Source of the DNA: Rhexocercosporidium sp. MPI-PUGE-AT-0058
Taxonomy: Eukaryota; Ascomycota; Leotiomycetes; Helotiales
Reading direction: 5' to 3'
Length of the DNA stretch: 64,000 nt
Assembly: GCA_020746875.1 (NCBI GenBank)
Contig: JAGTJL010000036.1
Span: 62,001-126,000, forward strand
Shown: one piece after another, positions 49,234 through 60,139 of the stretch
How the letters are laid out: each line of letters starts with the position of its first letter
Numbering within the stretch: position 1 is the first letter of the stretch
Made by a program: the position numbers and the translations under genes
The notes under the pieces: generated by a model
The model's input: only the letters and a program-made list of their open reading frames with translations
Database searches by the model: none
Told to the model about the DNA's origin: nothing

Positions 49234-50971
49234 ATGTCTCTTGCCAGCCAAAAGTTGAACGCAAAAAAGGCGACTGAAGGATGTTGGACATGTAAAGGCA
49301 AGCCAGCCTTGATCGAGCTCAAACAACGAGATCTAATTATCTATAGCTCGGAAGATTGGCTGCGATAAAACAAAACCTTCATGTAACAATTGTGTTCGTA
49401 CTAAAAGATGTTGCGGAGGGTATGGTATCAAGCTTCATTGGCCGGAATCTGCAGATGGGCGAAGGCCTGTTCATTCTTGGGATTCTTTACCCCACCAGCA
49501 GGAACGGCGCCAAACAAAAGTTCAGCAGAAAAATGGACACGTCTACTTCTTAAATACAACACATGAGGATGTGAAGTCTTGGATGATCGATGCGTGGCTT
49601 CATAGGTCTAAGAGTGAGTTCTGGCCGGCTGCACCCTCGATCACCAGAAGTCTCGGGTTTGGTTTCGAAGCGACTTCGAATGCCAATGACAAACACCTCT
49701 TATCATATTGTAAGTTTTCTGGATCCCAAGCCGACTTACCTGACTTACGGAGTACGTAGACAACGAAGTTATCTCACGCATGATCACGACCATCGACGAT
49801 CGCCAGAACGGCTTTCGTACAGTCCTGTTACCGAATGCACTCTCACTACAGAGCCTGGCATCCCAAAGCCTGCACGAAGGCATTCTTGCTCTATCAGCAT
49901 TACATCTATGCGGCCGGCAAGCGGCCATCCATCATAAAATCTCCTCCATCAGATTCCTGTCTCAGTCTATCCAGGCCGATGAAAATCTGCACGTCAGTCA
50001 ATTCGGTGCCTGCATGATGCTCTGCCTTTGTGATGTGAGTACCGATAGCCACGCTCTATCGCGTATCTGAGGTTTGGGACTAAGTACTGTTTTAGGTCTT
50101 TGATGCAGTCGATGGAAGCTGGTATAGCCATATGCGAGCTGCGGATACGATCTCACACTTGGTCATCACTCCAGATACAACAGACAGTCCAACCGCCTTC
50201 TTCCTCACTTCTTGGCTGGCATATCACAAGATTCTATCCGAATTCAGCCACATACCAGATCAAACCGACAGCTGGTATATTGTCTCAAAGCTCCCTGATT
50301 CAAACCCAAACAATCAGATCGTAAGTCCCTACCGCTTCCTTCGCCTCACGCACAGCAAATCCTGATGACTCAGTCAGATCATCGGATCACTTGGATGTTC
50401 CATGCAAGTTCTTGAATGCATTTCCTCCATCAACCACATGAAGAAGATCGTTGAGCAATATCCTAGCAGCGTACTGTCTCCAGAATTGGTCTCGGTGGCT
50501 AAGCAGCTAGAAACTCAGCTCGAATCCTTAACGCAAGTACCCCGAATCGTGCACGAGAATGTGAGCGGAGAAGTAGACGAATCTCGCATCATTCACACGG
50601 CAGAGCTCTACCGCATCGCAACACTCATCTATCTTTATCAATCCGTCTTTCAGAAGCCCGTCGGCTGCCCGGAGGCCAAACTGCTTGTGGAAAAGGCACT
50701 GCTCATCCTGCAAAAGCTGGGAATCTGTACCAGCCCCTGGCCTTTATTTATCATCGCCTGCGAGATCACCAGCGATCGCCAGCGAATTTTGATTCTGAGA
50801 ACTCTGGAAAAGATGCGGAAGGTGAGAAGAATAGGGAATGTGGAGATTATGAGGAATATTATTGAAGCTGTGTGGAAGAGAGCGGATCTCAACACGATGG
50901 CACATCCGGGGATGAGAGTAAATTGGAAGGATGTGATTGATACGAAACGACGGATCCCGTCTTTCATTTGA
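49234..50971 (+). CDS. Zn2Cys6 transcription factor, 506 aa, five exons, GC-AG first intron
   Basis: Exons: 49234-49297, 49347-49709, 49760-50034, 50096-50320 and 50378-50971. The zinc cluster is complete only after splicing: GCWTCK from exon 1 and ARKIGCDKTKPSCNNCVRTKRCC from exon 2, i.e. Cys17-x2-Cys20-x6-Cys27-x6-Cys34-x2-Cys37-x5/6-Cys. The intron between them (49298-49346) starts with GCAAGC, not GT, and ends CTATAG. The remaining part has the layout of the fungal DUF3468 / transcription-factor-2 type: LRRPN-like FRTVLLPNALSLQSLASQSLHEGILALSALHL, then LTSWLAYHKILSEFS, and a C-terminal EITSDRQRILILRTLEKM. Likely regulator of the neighbouring membrane-protein gene (divergent) and possibly of the GMC oxidase; that is inference from position. 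Confidence 0.9.
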
Positions 50972-51382
50972 TGGCCTATCGGAAACGAACTTGATGTCCT
51001 TGTGGGATACTGGTGATGGATAGTGCTTTGACGAAGAGGGGTCTTGGAGAATTGAGGGGCTAGACGAACATCGTCCGTGGTAAACAACAAATGCCGACAA
51101 GTAAGACTTTGCGATCATGGCGGAGATCAAGCTTCTCGGGGAGCACCCTGCTAATTTCTTATCTTCCTCGAGCAATACCCAGGGGACAGCCATTGCTTTT
51201 TGTGAGTATCAACAAGAAGCCTTCAATCTCTCTCCGCAACTCGTATTTCTTCTCGTTACTTGGTTTAATGGTAACTGGCATTTCAATGAACAATAGATAG
51301 TTTTGCCAGGCACCCACATATCAAGCATCCATCGCCAAAATGGTATGAGAAACCCTCGCGATCCCAAAGTTCCTTACAGACC
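50972..51382. other. Convergent spacer
   Basis: 411 bp between the stops of the regulator (+) and the GMC oxidase (-). No gene seen. Confidence 0.5.
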
Positions 51383-53536
51383 TCACCTTCCCGCCCGTAT
51401 ATCATCAGCAATCTTCTCTGCAAGCATATAAACTGTCCCTTGTGGATGACCAGGAACAGAAAACGGCGCAATCGAATTATCCACAACCCTCAACCCCGTC
51501 ACACCGAACACCTTCCCCTTCGAATCAACCACCGCATCACCATCCGTCGCCTTACCCATCTTGCACGTACTTGATGCATGCCAGATCTGCTGCGCGCTCC
51601 CCCGGATATACTCCAAGATCTGGGCGTCAGTCTGCACCGCAGGCCCAGGGACGATTTCCGTGCCAATACGGATGGCTTTTCCGGGAGCTGTATCCCAGAT
51701 TTGTCGTGCGCGCTTGAACGATGCGATGGCGACCTCGGCGTCTTTGGGGTCGGTTAACCAACCTAGGTTGATAGAAGGGGGATCAAGCATGCTAGCACTC
51801 GTGAGGCTGACGCTCCCCTTGGAGAATGGGACAAGGATGCTAGGACTCACGGCCCCGATGGTGAAGCCTGGACCGCCTGGGAACCCAGATATGACATGTT
51901 CTATCTCGGGCCAGTCCGCTGGGAAGGCAGATAGAGCTGTTTTGGTCGCTTGGGTGAGGTTTGAGCGGAGGGAAGCAGGGAGCTTCTCGAACCCAAAGTA
52001 GCCGCCTGCTGAACTGTAGGGTCCAGATGCTGAGTTGAGATATTGGGAGAGTGCAAGCGGTGTGTTGTCCGCGATGACTGAGCCGGATGTGGCTGTGGTA
52101 ATTCCCCAGAGGACGTTGAAGAAGATGGGGTCTTGGAGGTTCTGGCCTACTCCTGAGAGGGCGGAGATAACCGGGATGCTTTGGGATGTGAGGACAGCTG
52201 CAGGACCAACGCCTACCGAAAGTCAATAAACGAAATTAGAGAAGTGTAATTGCAGTTGCACTTACCGGATACCATCAGTAGCTGTGGTGAGTGGAAGACA
52301 CCAGCTGAAACGATCACCTCCTTGTTTGCAGACAAGGTGTACTCCAATCCTTGGGTTGAGACTTTCACACCAACAGCTTTCTTGTTTGCATCAAAGAGAA
52401 TCTTGGTGGCCTGGGTATGAGTATAGGCGATCAGCTGGGTTTTCTCAATTGCATCTTGCAGATAACTGCTCTCCGACGTCGATCTGGTAGCGTCGTTTGG
52501 AGCGATAGTGGAAGCAACCCAAGCACCTCCCAACAAGGAGCCACTATTGAACCCCGTAAGGCTAAGTGCCATGCCAGCGGCTCGGAGCGCACTTGAGAGC
52601 GCATTGATCGTAGGATCGACCCAGTTCCCGTAGGAGATTTGCAGCGGGCCGTTCTTGGAGTTATCGAATGCGGTTGGGTCGTACAGCGGAGTTGCGTTGA
52701 AGGTTGCTCGCTTGATGAGGTTTGGTGGGGTGAAATGCGTGGACTTCTTGAAGAAGGGTAGGAGGTTGGGGAAAGTGTAGCTCTGGTCTCCCACTTGGTC
52801 TGCCCAACGCTGATCTGAAGTTCAATTTAGCAAATAGATCGGCAAGCAACGGGTACAGTGGACATTGACTACATGACAAGCCCTCGATTCTGGGCGATTT
52901 GAATGCTCTTGTACTAGGCAATGTTTCACCCGATCGACAGAAGAAGAGATGAAAGAAGGCACACAATGAAATTTCGTACATGATCCTTTGGTACCTCTGA
53001 GATACGCCATTGTGTTCAGAGCTGACGATCCTCCCAAAGTCTTTCCTTGAGCATAATGAATCTTACGATTGGCAGCACCAGTTTGCACTTCGGATACCAA
53101 TCCCCAATCTACCAACGGCTGCTTCGGGAAGACCTCAGTGGTAGCCAGGACGGGCATCACCAGGCCAAGAAACGGCACAACACTGTTGTTTCCATTTTCA
53201 ACCTCGTAAAAGCCGCCAGCTTCAACGACAGCCACGGAAGCAAACTCAGCGAGACGAGAAGCAATTGACAACCCTGCCGTGCCTCCTCCAACGACTATTA
53301 ATGTATCGTCAGCACATCAACTATTCTCGAATATATCCAATCATGAGACGACTGGTTAGGCATTTGTGCATCGCTGAAGAGGGGGGCGGGAGATCATTAC
53401 CTATATAGTCAAAGGACGCATCGATACCTGGCACTCCAAAAGCACTAGAAGAAAGTCTAAGTCTTCCAGTCGTACCAATTGCAAGTGTGCAGTAAGATGC
53501 AAGCAGGACCAAGGAGCTGGCTGAGAGAAACATCAT
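51383..53536 (-). CDS. Secreted-type GMC flavo-oxidoreductase, 609 aa, four exons
   Basis: FAD-dependent alcohol/choline/glucose-type oxidase or dehydrogenase. Exons: 53536-53401, 53294-52980, 52814-52266 and 52212-51383. A signal peptide is visible (MMFLSASSLVLLASYCTLAIG). FDYIVVGGGTAGLSIASRL carries the FAD-binding GGGTAG at 48-53, with an acidic VVEAGG after strand 2. The GMC signature follows in GKTLGGSSALNTMAYLRGTKGSYQRW, then VIVSAGVFHSPQLLMVSG. The C-terminal catalytic pair is His545 in HASSTCKMG and His589 in PGHPQGT. Length fits the family (about 580-630). The closest group is the aryl-alcohol oxidase / glucose dehydrogenase type; substrate unknown. Two Met codons stand in tandem at the start. 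Long introns (106 and 165 nt) are stop-rich, and the splices restore the conserved motifs. Confidence 0.93.
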
Positions 53537-54797
53537 CAGCGTGGTTTGACGGCAACAAGGGAAGCGGCGCAGGTGTAGGTTGGGAACTAAAGAATTTATG
53601 CGACGAGCCAAAACCGAACGGACTTTGGGACGAACCTTGATCTTTAAAGCTGGGATCAGGGTCCTCTGAGATGCTTGGATTATTGGCTGTCCCTGGTATT
53701 TTTGCCCGTCTGGGTGTTGAGAGTGGCTTGAAGCGAGCGGGGAGGATCGGATATCACGACTTATGGAGACGTCAGCCCGCCTACGCCAGCCTGGTGGTCA
53801 TACCCCATGATGATTGGAAGTGCATGCATGTCCAGGCATTGTTGCGGGGTCCAGCCCCCAGGGTGCAGGAGCCGCTCCCAGACATCTGCAGGAACTGCAT
53901 GAGCGAAATAAATGGTAGCCAGCCCGCTGCAGAGGAGCGTCGGTAAGTCTCGAGTCATTGCAAAGGAGCCACTAGGTACTCCCTTGATCCAAATGCGTTT
54001 TGATGTACTGTGGCTATTGCTCCCGTGCAGGCGTTGTTTTTCTTTTTCTCCCCCCCTGCTAGATAGCCTTGAATTAGGGGTGATTAATTTGCAGTGCATT
54101 GAATAAAAACAGTAGGTTTGAATCCAAGAATGACAATATTTCGGAGAACGTACGAGTATGATATCTGCAAACTCTAATTCTGAGACACTTAATCCTATCT
54201 CTCAGCTACACGCCATTTTGGGAGAACAACCGAGACTAATGATAAGCACGTACCGGGCCTCGATCATTCCCGGGTTGGCCCCTTTTTCGGGACGATCTCC
54301 CCTCAACTTTGACTATGGAGACGCTATAACTCCGACGGCTCCTTTCACGATTTCGACGTTGGGCATCAGGATCTTAGCTTCGATTACGATTTTGTAAATT
54401 GTACTTCTTTAGATGAAAAAAAGAAAAGAGGGGGGGGGGATTATAGAGCAATAGCGATAAGCAAGAGCCGAGCCATGTTTTGAAATCCATTGTCTTTCTG
54501 AAGATTTCCAAAAGAAAAGAAAAACTCCGAAAGAAAGAAACATCATCCGATCTTAGGGATCGGCCTCTCAGCTTCGATCCATAGCTGCGACCTGGTACGT
54601 GGGGGATAATCCGATTGGGCCTGCCCAGGCTGTCCAACATGCCCTAGTGGCATGTTAGCAGCATTCGTACTAGTCAAAACTTACTTATATTTCCTTCCCT
54701 CCTTCTCCCCAAGTTTCCACTCCGCAGATCGACTTCCGAAAGTTTGTTACATCAACAATGAGAGTGCTGTGCTCGAGCCAGCGAGAGTCGAGAGTCC
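53537..54797. other. Divergent intergenic region (GMC oxidase / rhodopsin-like), about 1.26 kb
   Basis: No supported gene; the plus-strand frame 53671-53946 lacks features. A G10 homopolymer sits at about 54430 in an A/G-rich stretch. TGCCCTAGTGGCA, a short palindrome-like element (core TGCC-CTAGT-GGCA), lies at about 54640-54652. Confidence 0.45.
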
Positions 54798-56287
54798 ATG
54801 ATGAATTCGAGCGAGGTTGTGGGTGCGTGGCCGCCTCCACCAGGAGTTACGCCGAACTTCGAGGATCCTGACTCGATTGCATGGATGGTTATTACGGCCG
54901 CGTTGATATCTCCAGTTGTTTCTATTGTGTTTGTTGTGATGCGATCGTACACCAAGAGATGTGTTTATAACCGCTTCGACTGGGATGACTGTGAGGCCCC
55001 TCAATTGCAACTGAGAAGAGCCGTACTGATTGGACTTCACAGATGCTGTTATGATAGCCTTTGTGCGTTCACAAACCACAGCATCTCGTTCAAGGCTGAC
55101 AGTTGTGCCACAGATTTTCGCGCTTGCTTACTCGGTGTTGCAAGTTGTCCGTAAGCAGATCAACCATTGGCACCATTTAAACATTTTCTAAGGTGTTTCT
55201 GCAGAGACTCAATATGGTTCAGGCCGTCATATTTGGGATGTCCCTATGGAGAAATTCACAACTTACACAAAGGCAAGTTCTCCACAAAATAAAAGACTTG
55301 AATGGACACTGACCCTGCAATAGCTAGGTATACCCGGCGCAGTGACATACAATATGTCAACACTCTTCACAAAAGTTGCGATCCTGATGTTCTACCTCCG
55401 GCTCTCAACCGACTCATATTTCCGAAGTGTTACATATGTCGTTATGTTTGTGGCTGTGGGATACAGTCTTGCTGGAGGGTTTGCATTTCTATACCTTTGT
55501 CGACCACTGCCGAAGTATTGGAATTTTATGATCCCTGGGGAGTGCTCCAATTTTGGTGCTGCTTTCCTGTCTGGCGCTGCGCTAAATGTGGCTACTGATG
55601 TTGCACTGCTTCTTTTGCCTCTGTGGTTGCTTTACCCGCTTCGACTACCGCTGAAGCAGAAGATTGGAGTTACTTTGATACTGATGACAGGTTCGTTGTA
55701 AGTCATTGATATTTTGGACTTTCTAACTGCCCTGTCTTCCTTCCGCCAAAGAGTGAATCGCTCCTAGTGTATTTTAAACAGTTGAACTAATTCCACACAG
55801 TGTTTGTGCGGTAAGCATTTATCGATTGGCAATCATTCCTCCAGGCTTGAGCAACATGGATGCGACCTGGCACTACATACGCAACATGATCTGGTGGTAA
55901 GCTTGCGCCAAACATAATCTTACAGCATTCATTAGATTGCTAACTTCTCGCAGCATCATAGAGATGAACACAGGAATCATATGTGCTTGTCTCCCAAGCC
56001 TGAAAGCATTCGCACAACGACACTTCCCCAATCTGTTTAAGAAACCAGAACCAGCTCTTGTCAGGCCAGCAGGATATATTCAGAGACCTTCGCCTCAAAG
56101 TTTGGCTGCTGCTCAAGGAACCTCGACGAGATGGCTCAACGGATATTTCTCCATGAAGTCACTACGATCTAGTGATGGCTCGACTCCCTCGGCTCAAAAG
56201 AATGTGGCATCTGCGTCGACGAACAATTCAGCCCCACGACCAAAGGACGATGTAAGACAAAATGTGAGGGAAGTTCATACGGTGTAA
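54798..56287 (+). CDS. Rhodopsin-domain seven-helix membrane protein (SAT4/PTH11-like), about 373 aa, seven exons
   Basis: Fungal integral membrane protein of the rhodopsin-domain (SAT4) type, a family containing PTH11-like receptors and putative transporters. Exons: 54798-54990, 55043-55062 (20 nt), 55114-55150, 55205-55272, 55324-55697, 55801-55896 and 55954-56287. Family marks: RSYTKRCVYNRFDWDDY at the end of helix 1, YGSGRHIWDVP, KVAILMFYLRL in helix 4, and DVALLLLPLWLLYPLRLPLKQKIGV. MIWWCIIEMNTGIICACLPSLKA also fits (the conserved E-x-N...CLP near helix 7). The tail is soluble and Ser-rich. Intron 4 (55273-55323) begins GCAAGT, a GC-AG intron. Intron 2 (51 nt) is stop-free and a multiple of three, so it could be retained. 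The 55205 acceptor could instead be 55193, adding four residues. Confidence 0.88.
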
Positions 56288-57329
56288 TGATATGTTGAGG
56301 GTGTTTTTGGATGACGAGAAATCTGGAAATCGGGTATTCGGCGCTCCAGGACAGAACACTAAGAGGAATGGAAGAAATGGGAAGGGAATGATTGGGTATT
56401 TGGCGCATCATGATGCAAGGGTACATCCATATGAGGGATGTAAAGCTTCTTGGATTGGGTTACGGAAGGTGACTGAAGGTCGACTGCTCTCAACAAGCGT
56501 AGCTGCTTGGTAGGCGCGGAAGACGAGTTCTCCACTAAATCTAACTTCTAATCACAGTCAACATTTCAGATTGATATAGATTGCGTTCTTTGTTGTATGA
56601 ATTGGGACAAACAGAGCTGTGAGTAAGTCCCTAGTATTGTCAATGTTATATGATATAAATCTCCTGTCTAAACGCACACAGATTGATGACGGACAACACC
56701 TTTCTCTGAGAGTCGAAAAGTAAACAAAGCTTCCAAAAAGCTTGTTTACTTGCATTCGCCTGCTGTATTATTCACCCAGACGCAATGTTCATGCCTGAAG
56801 AACAAAGCAAGTGCAGTCGGCGGCAGGGAACTATTTCGAGTGGATGTCGCAGTTACCTCGCCGCCGTCATGGTCCCACTTTGTATTGTTTATATTCCCAA
56901 CCACGCTAGCGTCTGCCTGATTTTCCTCGCCTAGCGAACGGCCGCCCTCCTCCATGAGACGCGGTACGCACAAGAGGAATTTCGAATTCACAGACTCTCC
57001 CCAACTTCAACAACCTCGAACATCAACCTTCAATCTTGATCTACCACTATCCGCAGACTCTGCTCTGCTCTCTTTTCTACAACTTGCCTACCTCAATCTA
57101 CACACAAGAAGACCTCAACAGCGTTGTCGCCTTCTCGTCCTCTCACTACTGTCCGTACCTCGAACCTGTCACACTAAAGCCCTCTACAACTGTCACCGTA
57201 GCTTAATATTAAAGCTCCGTCTTCCACCTAGACAGTTAACGCAGACCTTGTTTGAAGATCTCCGCCCGCTCGTCACGAAAGGAACCCTGTTTGCAATTCC
57301 GCACCTCACCTTCGAAATACGCTACCACA
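56288..57329. other. Intergenic, about 1 kb, with pyrimidine-rich leader
   Basis: From 56960 to 57329 the plus strand is C/T-rich with many CTCAAC/CCTCAAC words, as expected for the leader of the following gene. The open frame there (56954-57343) is a composition artefact. The minus-strand frame 56746-56991 is not supported. Confidence 0.5.
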
Positions 57330-58031
57330 ATGGGCCCCACTAACGCCGGACCCGTTGCCCGAACTGCCTTGGATTACCACCCGTGTATGTTTATTGACTT
57401 TCCAGTCTCACTTCAGATTGTACGAATACTAATTGTAACAGACACTGCTCGGAAGGCTCCGCTCATGTCCACCACTACTCCGGTCGTGGCTGAGGAAGTT
57501 GATGATGATGTTAAAGAGGAAGAGGTTGAGGAGGAGGAACATGACAAGAGAGACGAGGGAAGCGAGTATGGTGGTGGCGGTGTCCAGGTCGGAAGTCGAA
57601 AGGTCAGAGACGGTCTGAAGACTGATGCATATGAGGACAGACCCGCCTTCGGAATTCCTCGCGTTCGCATGACCAAGAGAGAGTTGTTGCACATCAGAAA
57701 GCATGCTCTTCTAACGACTGATGCCTTCGACGATCTTGAGATGAGCGCCAAGAAAGCCATCATGATCACCAACAAGGAGGTCGCAGCTTTGGAGGTCTAT
57801 CGTGCATCCCAAGGCCAAACCTGGAAGTACACCGTCCGAAACAAGAAGAAGGAACTGTGGATGCAACTTACTGACGAACGCTGCTGGAAGTATGAGGTAT
57901 TCATGAACGATAAGATAATGAAGCACCTGAACGAGGGCACCAAGGGTCAGAAGCGAAAGAAGAGCAAGCGTGGAGGAGATGAAGTCGAGGAGTACCAGGA
58001 GAGCCGCCAGAAGAGAGCCCGTCAATTTTAA
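57330..58031 (+). CDS. Acidic/basic protein of unknown function, probably nuclear, 214 aa, two exons
   Basis: Exons 57330-57384 and 57442-58031 joined by a 57-nt intron (CCGT|AC). The protein starts MGPTNAGPVARTALDYHPYTARK. It has an acidic run of Asp/Glu at about 36-58 (VKEEEVEEEEHDKRDE), then GVQVGSRKVRDGLKTDAYEDRPAFGIPRVRMTKRELLHIR and a helical core to about 190. The end is very basic (KGQKRKKSKRGG, then RQKRARQF), like a nuclear localisation signal. Codon use and composition look genuine. No domain recognised. A housekeeping-like leader suggests steady expression. It separates the rhodopsin-like and acyltransferase genes, so the cluster, if real, is not continuous here. Confidence 0.75.
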   Translation: MGPTNAGPVARTALDYHPCMFIDFPVSLQIVRILIVTDTARKAPLMSTTTPVVAEEVDDDVKEEEVEEEEHDKRDEGSEYGGGGVQVGSRKVRDGLKTDAYEDRPAFGIPRVRMTKRELLHIRKHALLTTDAFDDLEMSAKKAIMITNKEVAALEVYRASQGQTWKYTVRNKKKELWMQLTDERCWKYEVFMNDKIMKHLNEGTKGQKRKKSKRGGDEVEEYQESRQKRARQF

Positions 58032-58673
58032 ATTGGAAGATGGATATTTGTGGTAGTGTGGAGGGGAGAAAGGGGTGGCTGTGGAAAGCGAAGTGGCGTT
58101 GTACAAGTCACACATGGAAGAAGCCCCTCTCTATATCACACACGACAAACAAATGACGACAACGACGGCATTTTCAAGACTTGACTTCATTTGCGATATT
58201 TGTCTTTCAGAAAATTCAAGCTATCTTGAAGTCTCCTCTGTCCCTCTTTAATCAAGTGAGATCCCCTTTCTTTCTCTATGTACCCAGGTACTTGTACGTA
58301 CTATCTCGCCTGGTCCACGAATCAAAACCCTCATCATATCTTGGTGTTTGCGCCCAGTGTATTGATGCAGGGTTGGTGCATTGAGTTTCACTTTCTTTCC
58401 CAATCTGAGAAGTGATCCACAACATGACGCAAATTTAGTCAACAATCCAAAGTCAATTGCTTGGTGTTTCGGGATGTGCGGAAATTGTGATTGCCGCATG
58501 GTTGCTGGTACTAATTGTAGTGGGATTTTTTTCTTGTCTTGGCTGTTTTTCAACCTTGCTTCTGATGTGCTTCACAGCTTTTCTTTTTTTTTTTTTTAAA
58601 AGAGAATTGAACCCCCACGAGCGTTTTTCTTACATTCACTGGTTACAAGTTGTTTCTATTTGCTCAAGTAAAA
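58032..58673. other. Tandem spacer, 642 bp
   Basis: 3' flank of the preceding gene and promoter of the acyltransferase. A long T run (14 T, 58586-58599, after TTTTC) lies about 75-90 bp before the acyltransferase ATG. Confidence 0.45.
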
Positions 58674-60139
58674 ATGTTTGACATGTTTTTTCCAGGTGCA
58701 GCAGATTTCCCCCTGCCTCCTCCGCCATCTTGGGTTCAACCATCCATTGCCGTAAGTGATAAATGGTCCATCCCTTCTGATTTTTCCTCTTCACACTAAT
58801 ACATAGACTTCAGGCAGCATGTATCCTTTCAATCCTCCTTCCATCGGGGCCCATCCGCATTAGTTCAGGCGGGATTATTCTCGGATTGTTCTTCTACATC
58901 TACGCTTGGACTGCCACAAATGAACTTGATGGATACAGCGCTGGAACTGGTTCTATCGCATTGGTGTTTCGCTGGATAGATATTGTCCTGATTCATCATC
59001 CCGAGAGGGATTTCTGGCGAACGGCAGAGGTGGATGGGAAGGATATGAGCGGTCGCGTGATTGTTGAAGGTCGTGCTCCTGAGGGATCGTGGGCAAAACT
59101 CAAGTGGTTTACCGATCTTTGGCTTTCTGCCAGGTGAGTTCTTTCCAGCCTGCGCATTATGTTCATCTGGTGCTGATATCTTCTAGGGGCGTGGGCTGGA
59201 ATATGCGGGTGTCTCAAATGCCGGCCGCAGCGCCAAAAGCCATGAGTATATCCCTATGGGTTATCAAGAACATCGTCCGTCTTTTCTTGATGTATTTGGG
59301 AATGGATATTGCTTCCTCCGTTCTCATCCAGATGGGACATGGTGCTCCATTTTTTGATCAGCCCGTTCCATGGCAGGTCTGCTTCTCCTGGGCCAAGGCT
59401 TTCAGGTCTTACTACATGATCGAGATAGTTTACTACATCATTGCTATTCCGATGGTGGCATTTGATATTTCGACCCCTCAGGTAAGCAGTTCTTCATTTC
59501 TCCCGTTTACTGGCGCCAGGTTCTCTTCTCGTTGAGAGCGTTCAAAGATTCCTTCTTTGGAAGAAACATGTTACACCCGATCATTAATTCTCTACCTAGG
59601 AATGGCCTCCGATAACAGGCTCCTTCCGCAAAGACGCCTACACAGTCCGGAAAATGTGGGGTACGTGCTGGCATCAACTGATGCGAAGACCTTGCAGCGA
59701 AGGCGGCCGAATCTTCAAGCAGCTGTTCGGACTGAAGAAAGGCAGCTTCGCTAGCAGATATTCACAGATCTGGATTGCATTTTTGATCAGTACGATCGTG
59801 CATCATGCAGGAGCTGTTGTTGCGATGTTTGAAGATGGCGGGTACTGGCAGATAGTTTATTTCATGATTCAGCCGGTTGGGATTATGGCGGAGGACTTTA
59901 CAATTTACCTTGGGAAGAAAATGGGCTTTGGGGAGAGTGGTGAGTTATGGCTTTTCGTTGATTGGCAGTGTACTGAGCTGATTTGATTAGTTTGGTCGAG
60001 GAGCATCGGATTTGTCTGGGTGATTGTGTGGTTCTCGTGGTCTTTGCGATTCATGGTGGCATACCAGCCTTATTTGTGGACGGAGTCGCACATTCTGCCC
60101 AGTCTATCTAAGTACTTGATTGATTACTGGATCTCATAG
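58674..60139 (+). CDS. Wax-synthase-like membrane-bound O-acyltransferase (MBOAT), 393 aa, five exons
   Basis: Integral membrane acyltransferase of the fungal wax synthase-like type, a group that includes O-acetyltransferases of secondary metabolism. Exons: 58674-58751, 58814-59133, 59187-59481, 59600-59939 and 59991-60139. Start MFDMFFPGAADFPLPPPPSW; first span AACILSILLPSGPIRI. Family marks: RGVGWNMRVSQMP (R-G-x-G-W-N), FDISTPQEWPPITGSF, TVRKMWGTCWHQLMRR (W-x3-W-H-Q) and STIVHHAGA with the likely catalytic His299/His300. Several further hydrophobic spans run to the C-terminus (FVWVIVWFSWSLRFMVAYQP). Such enzymes esterify hydroxyl groups, using acetyl-CoA in known cluster members; the acceptor here is unknown. 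Position next to an oxidase and regulator fits a tailoring role (inference). Confidence 0.9.

Noticed and set aside
56954..57343. 129-codon plus-strand frame before the 57.3 kb gene
   Set aside because: It is the C/T-rich leader of the next gene read as Leu/Pro/Arg-rich protein, and overlaps the true ATG in another frame.
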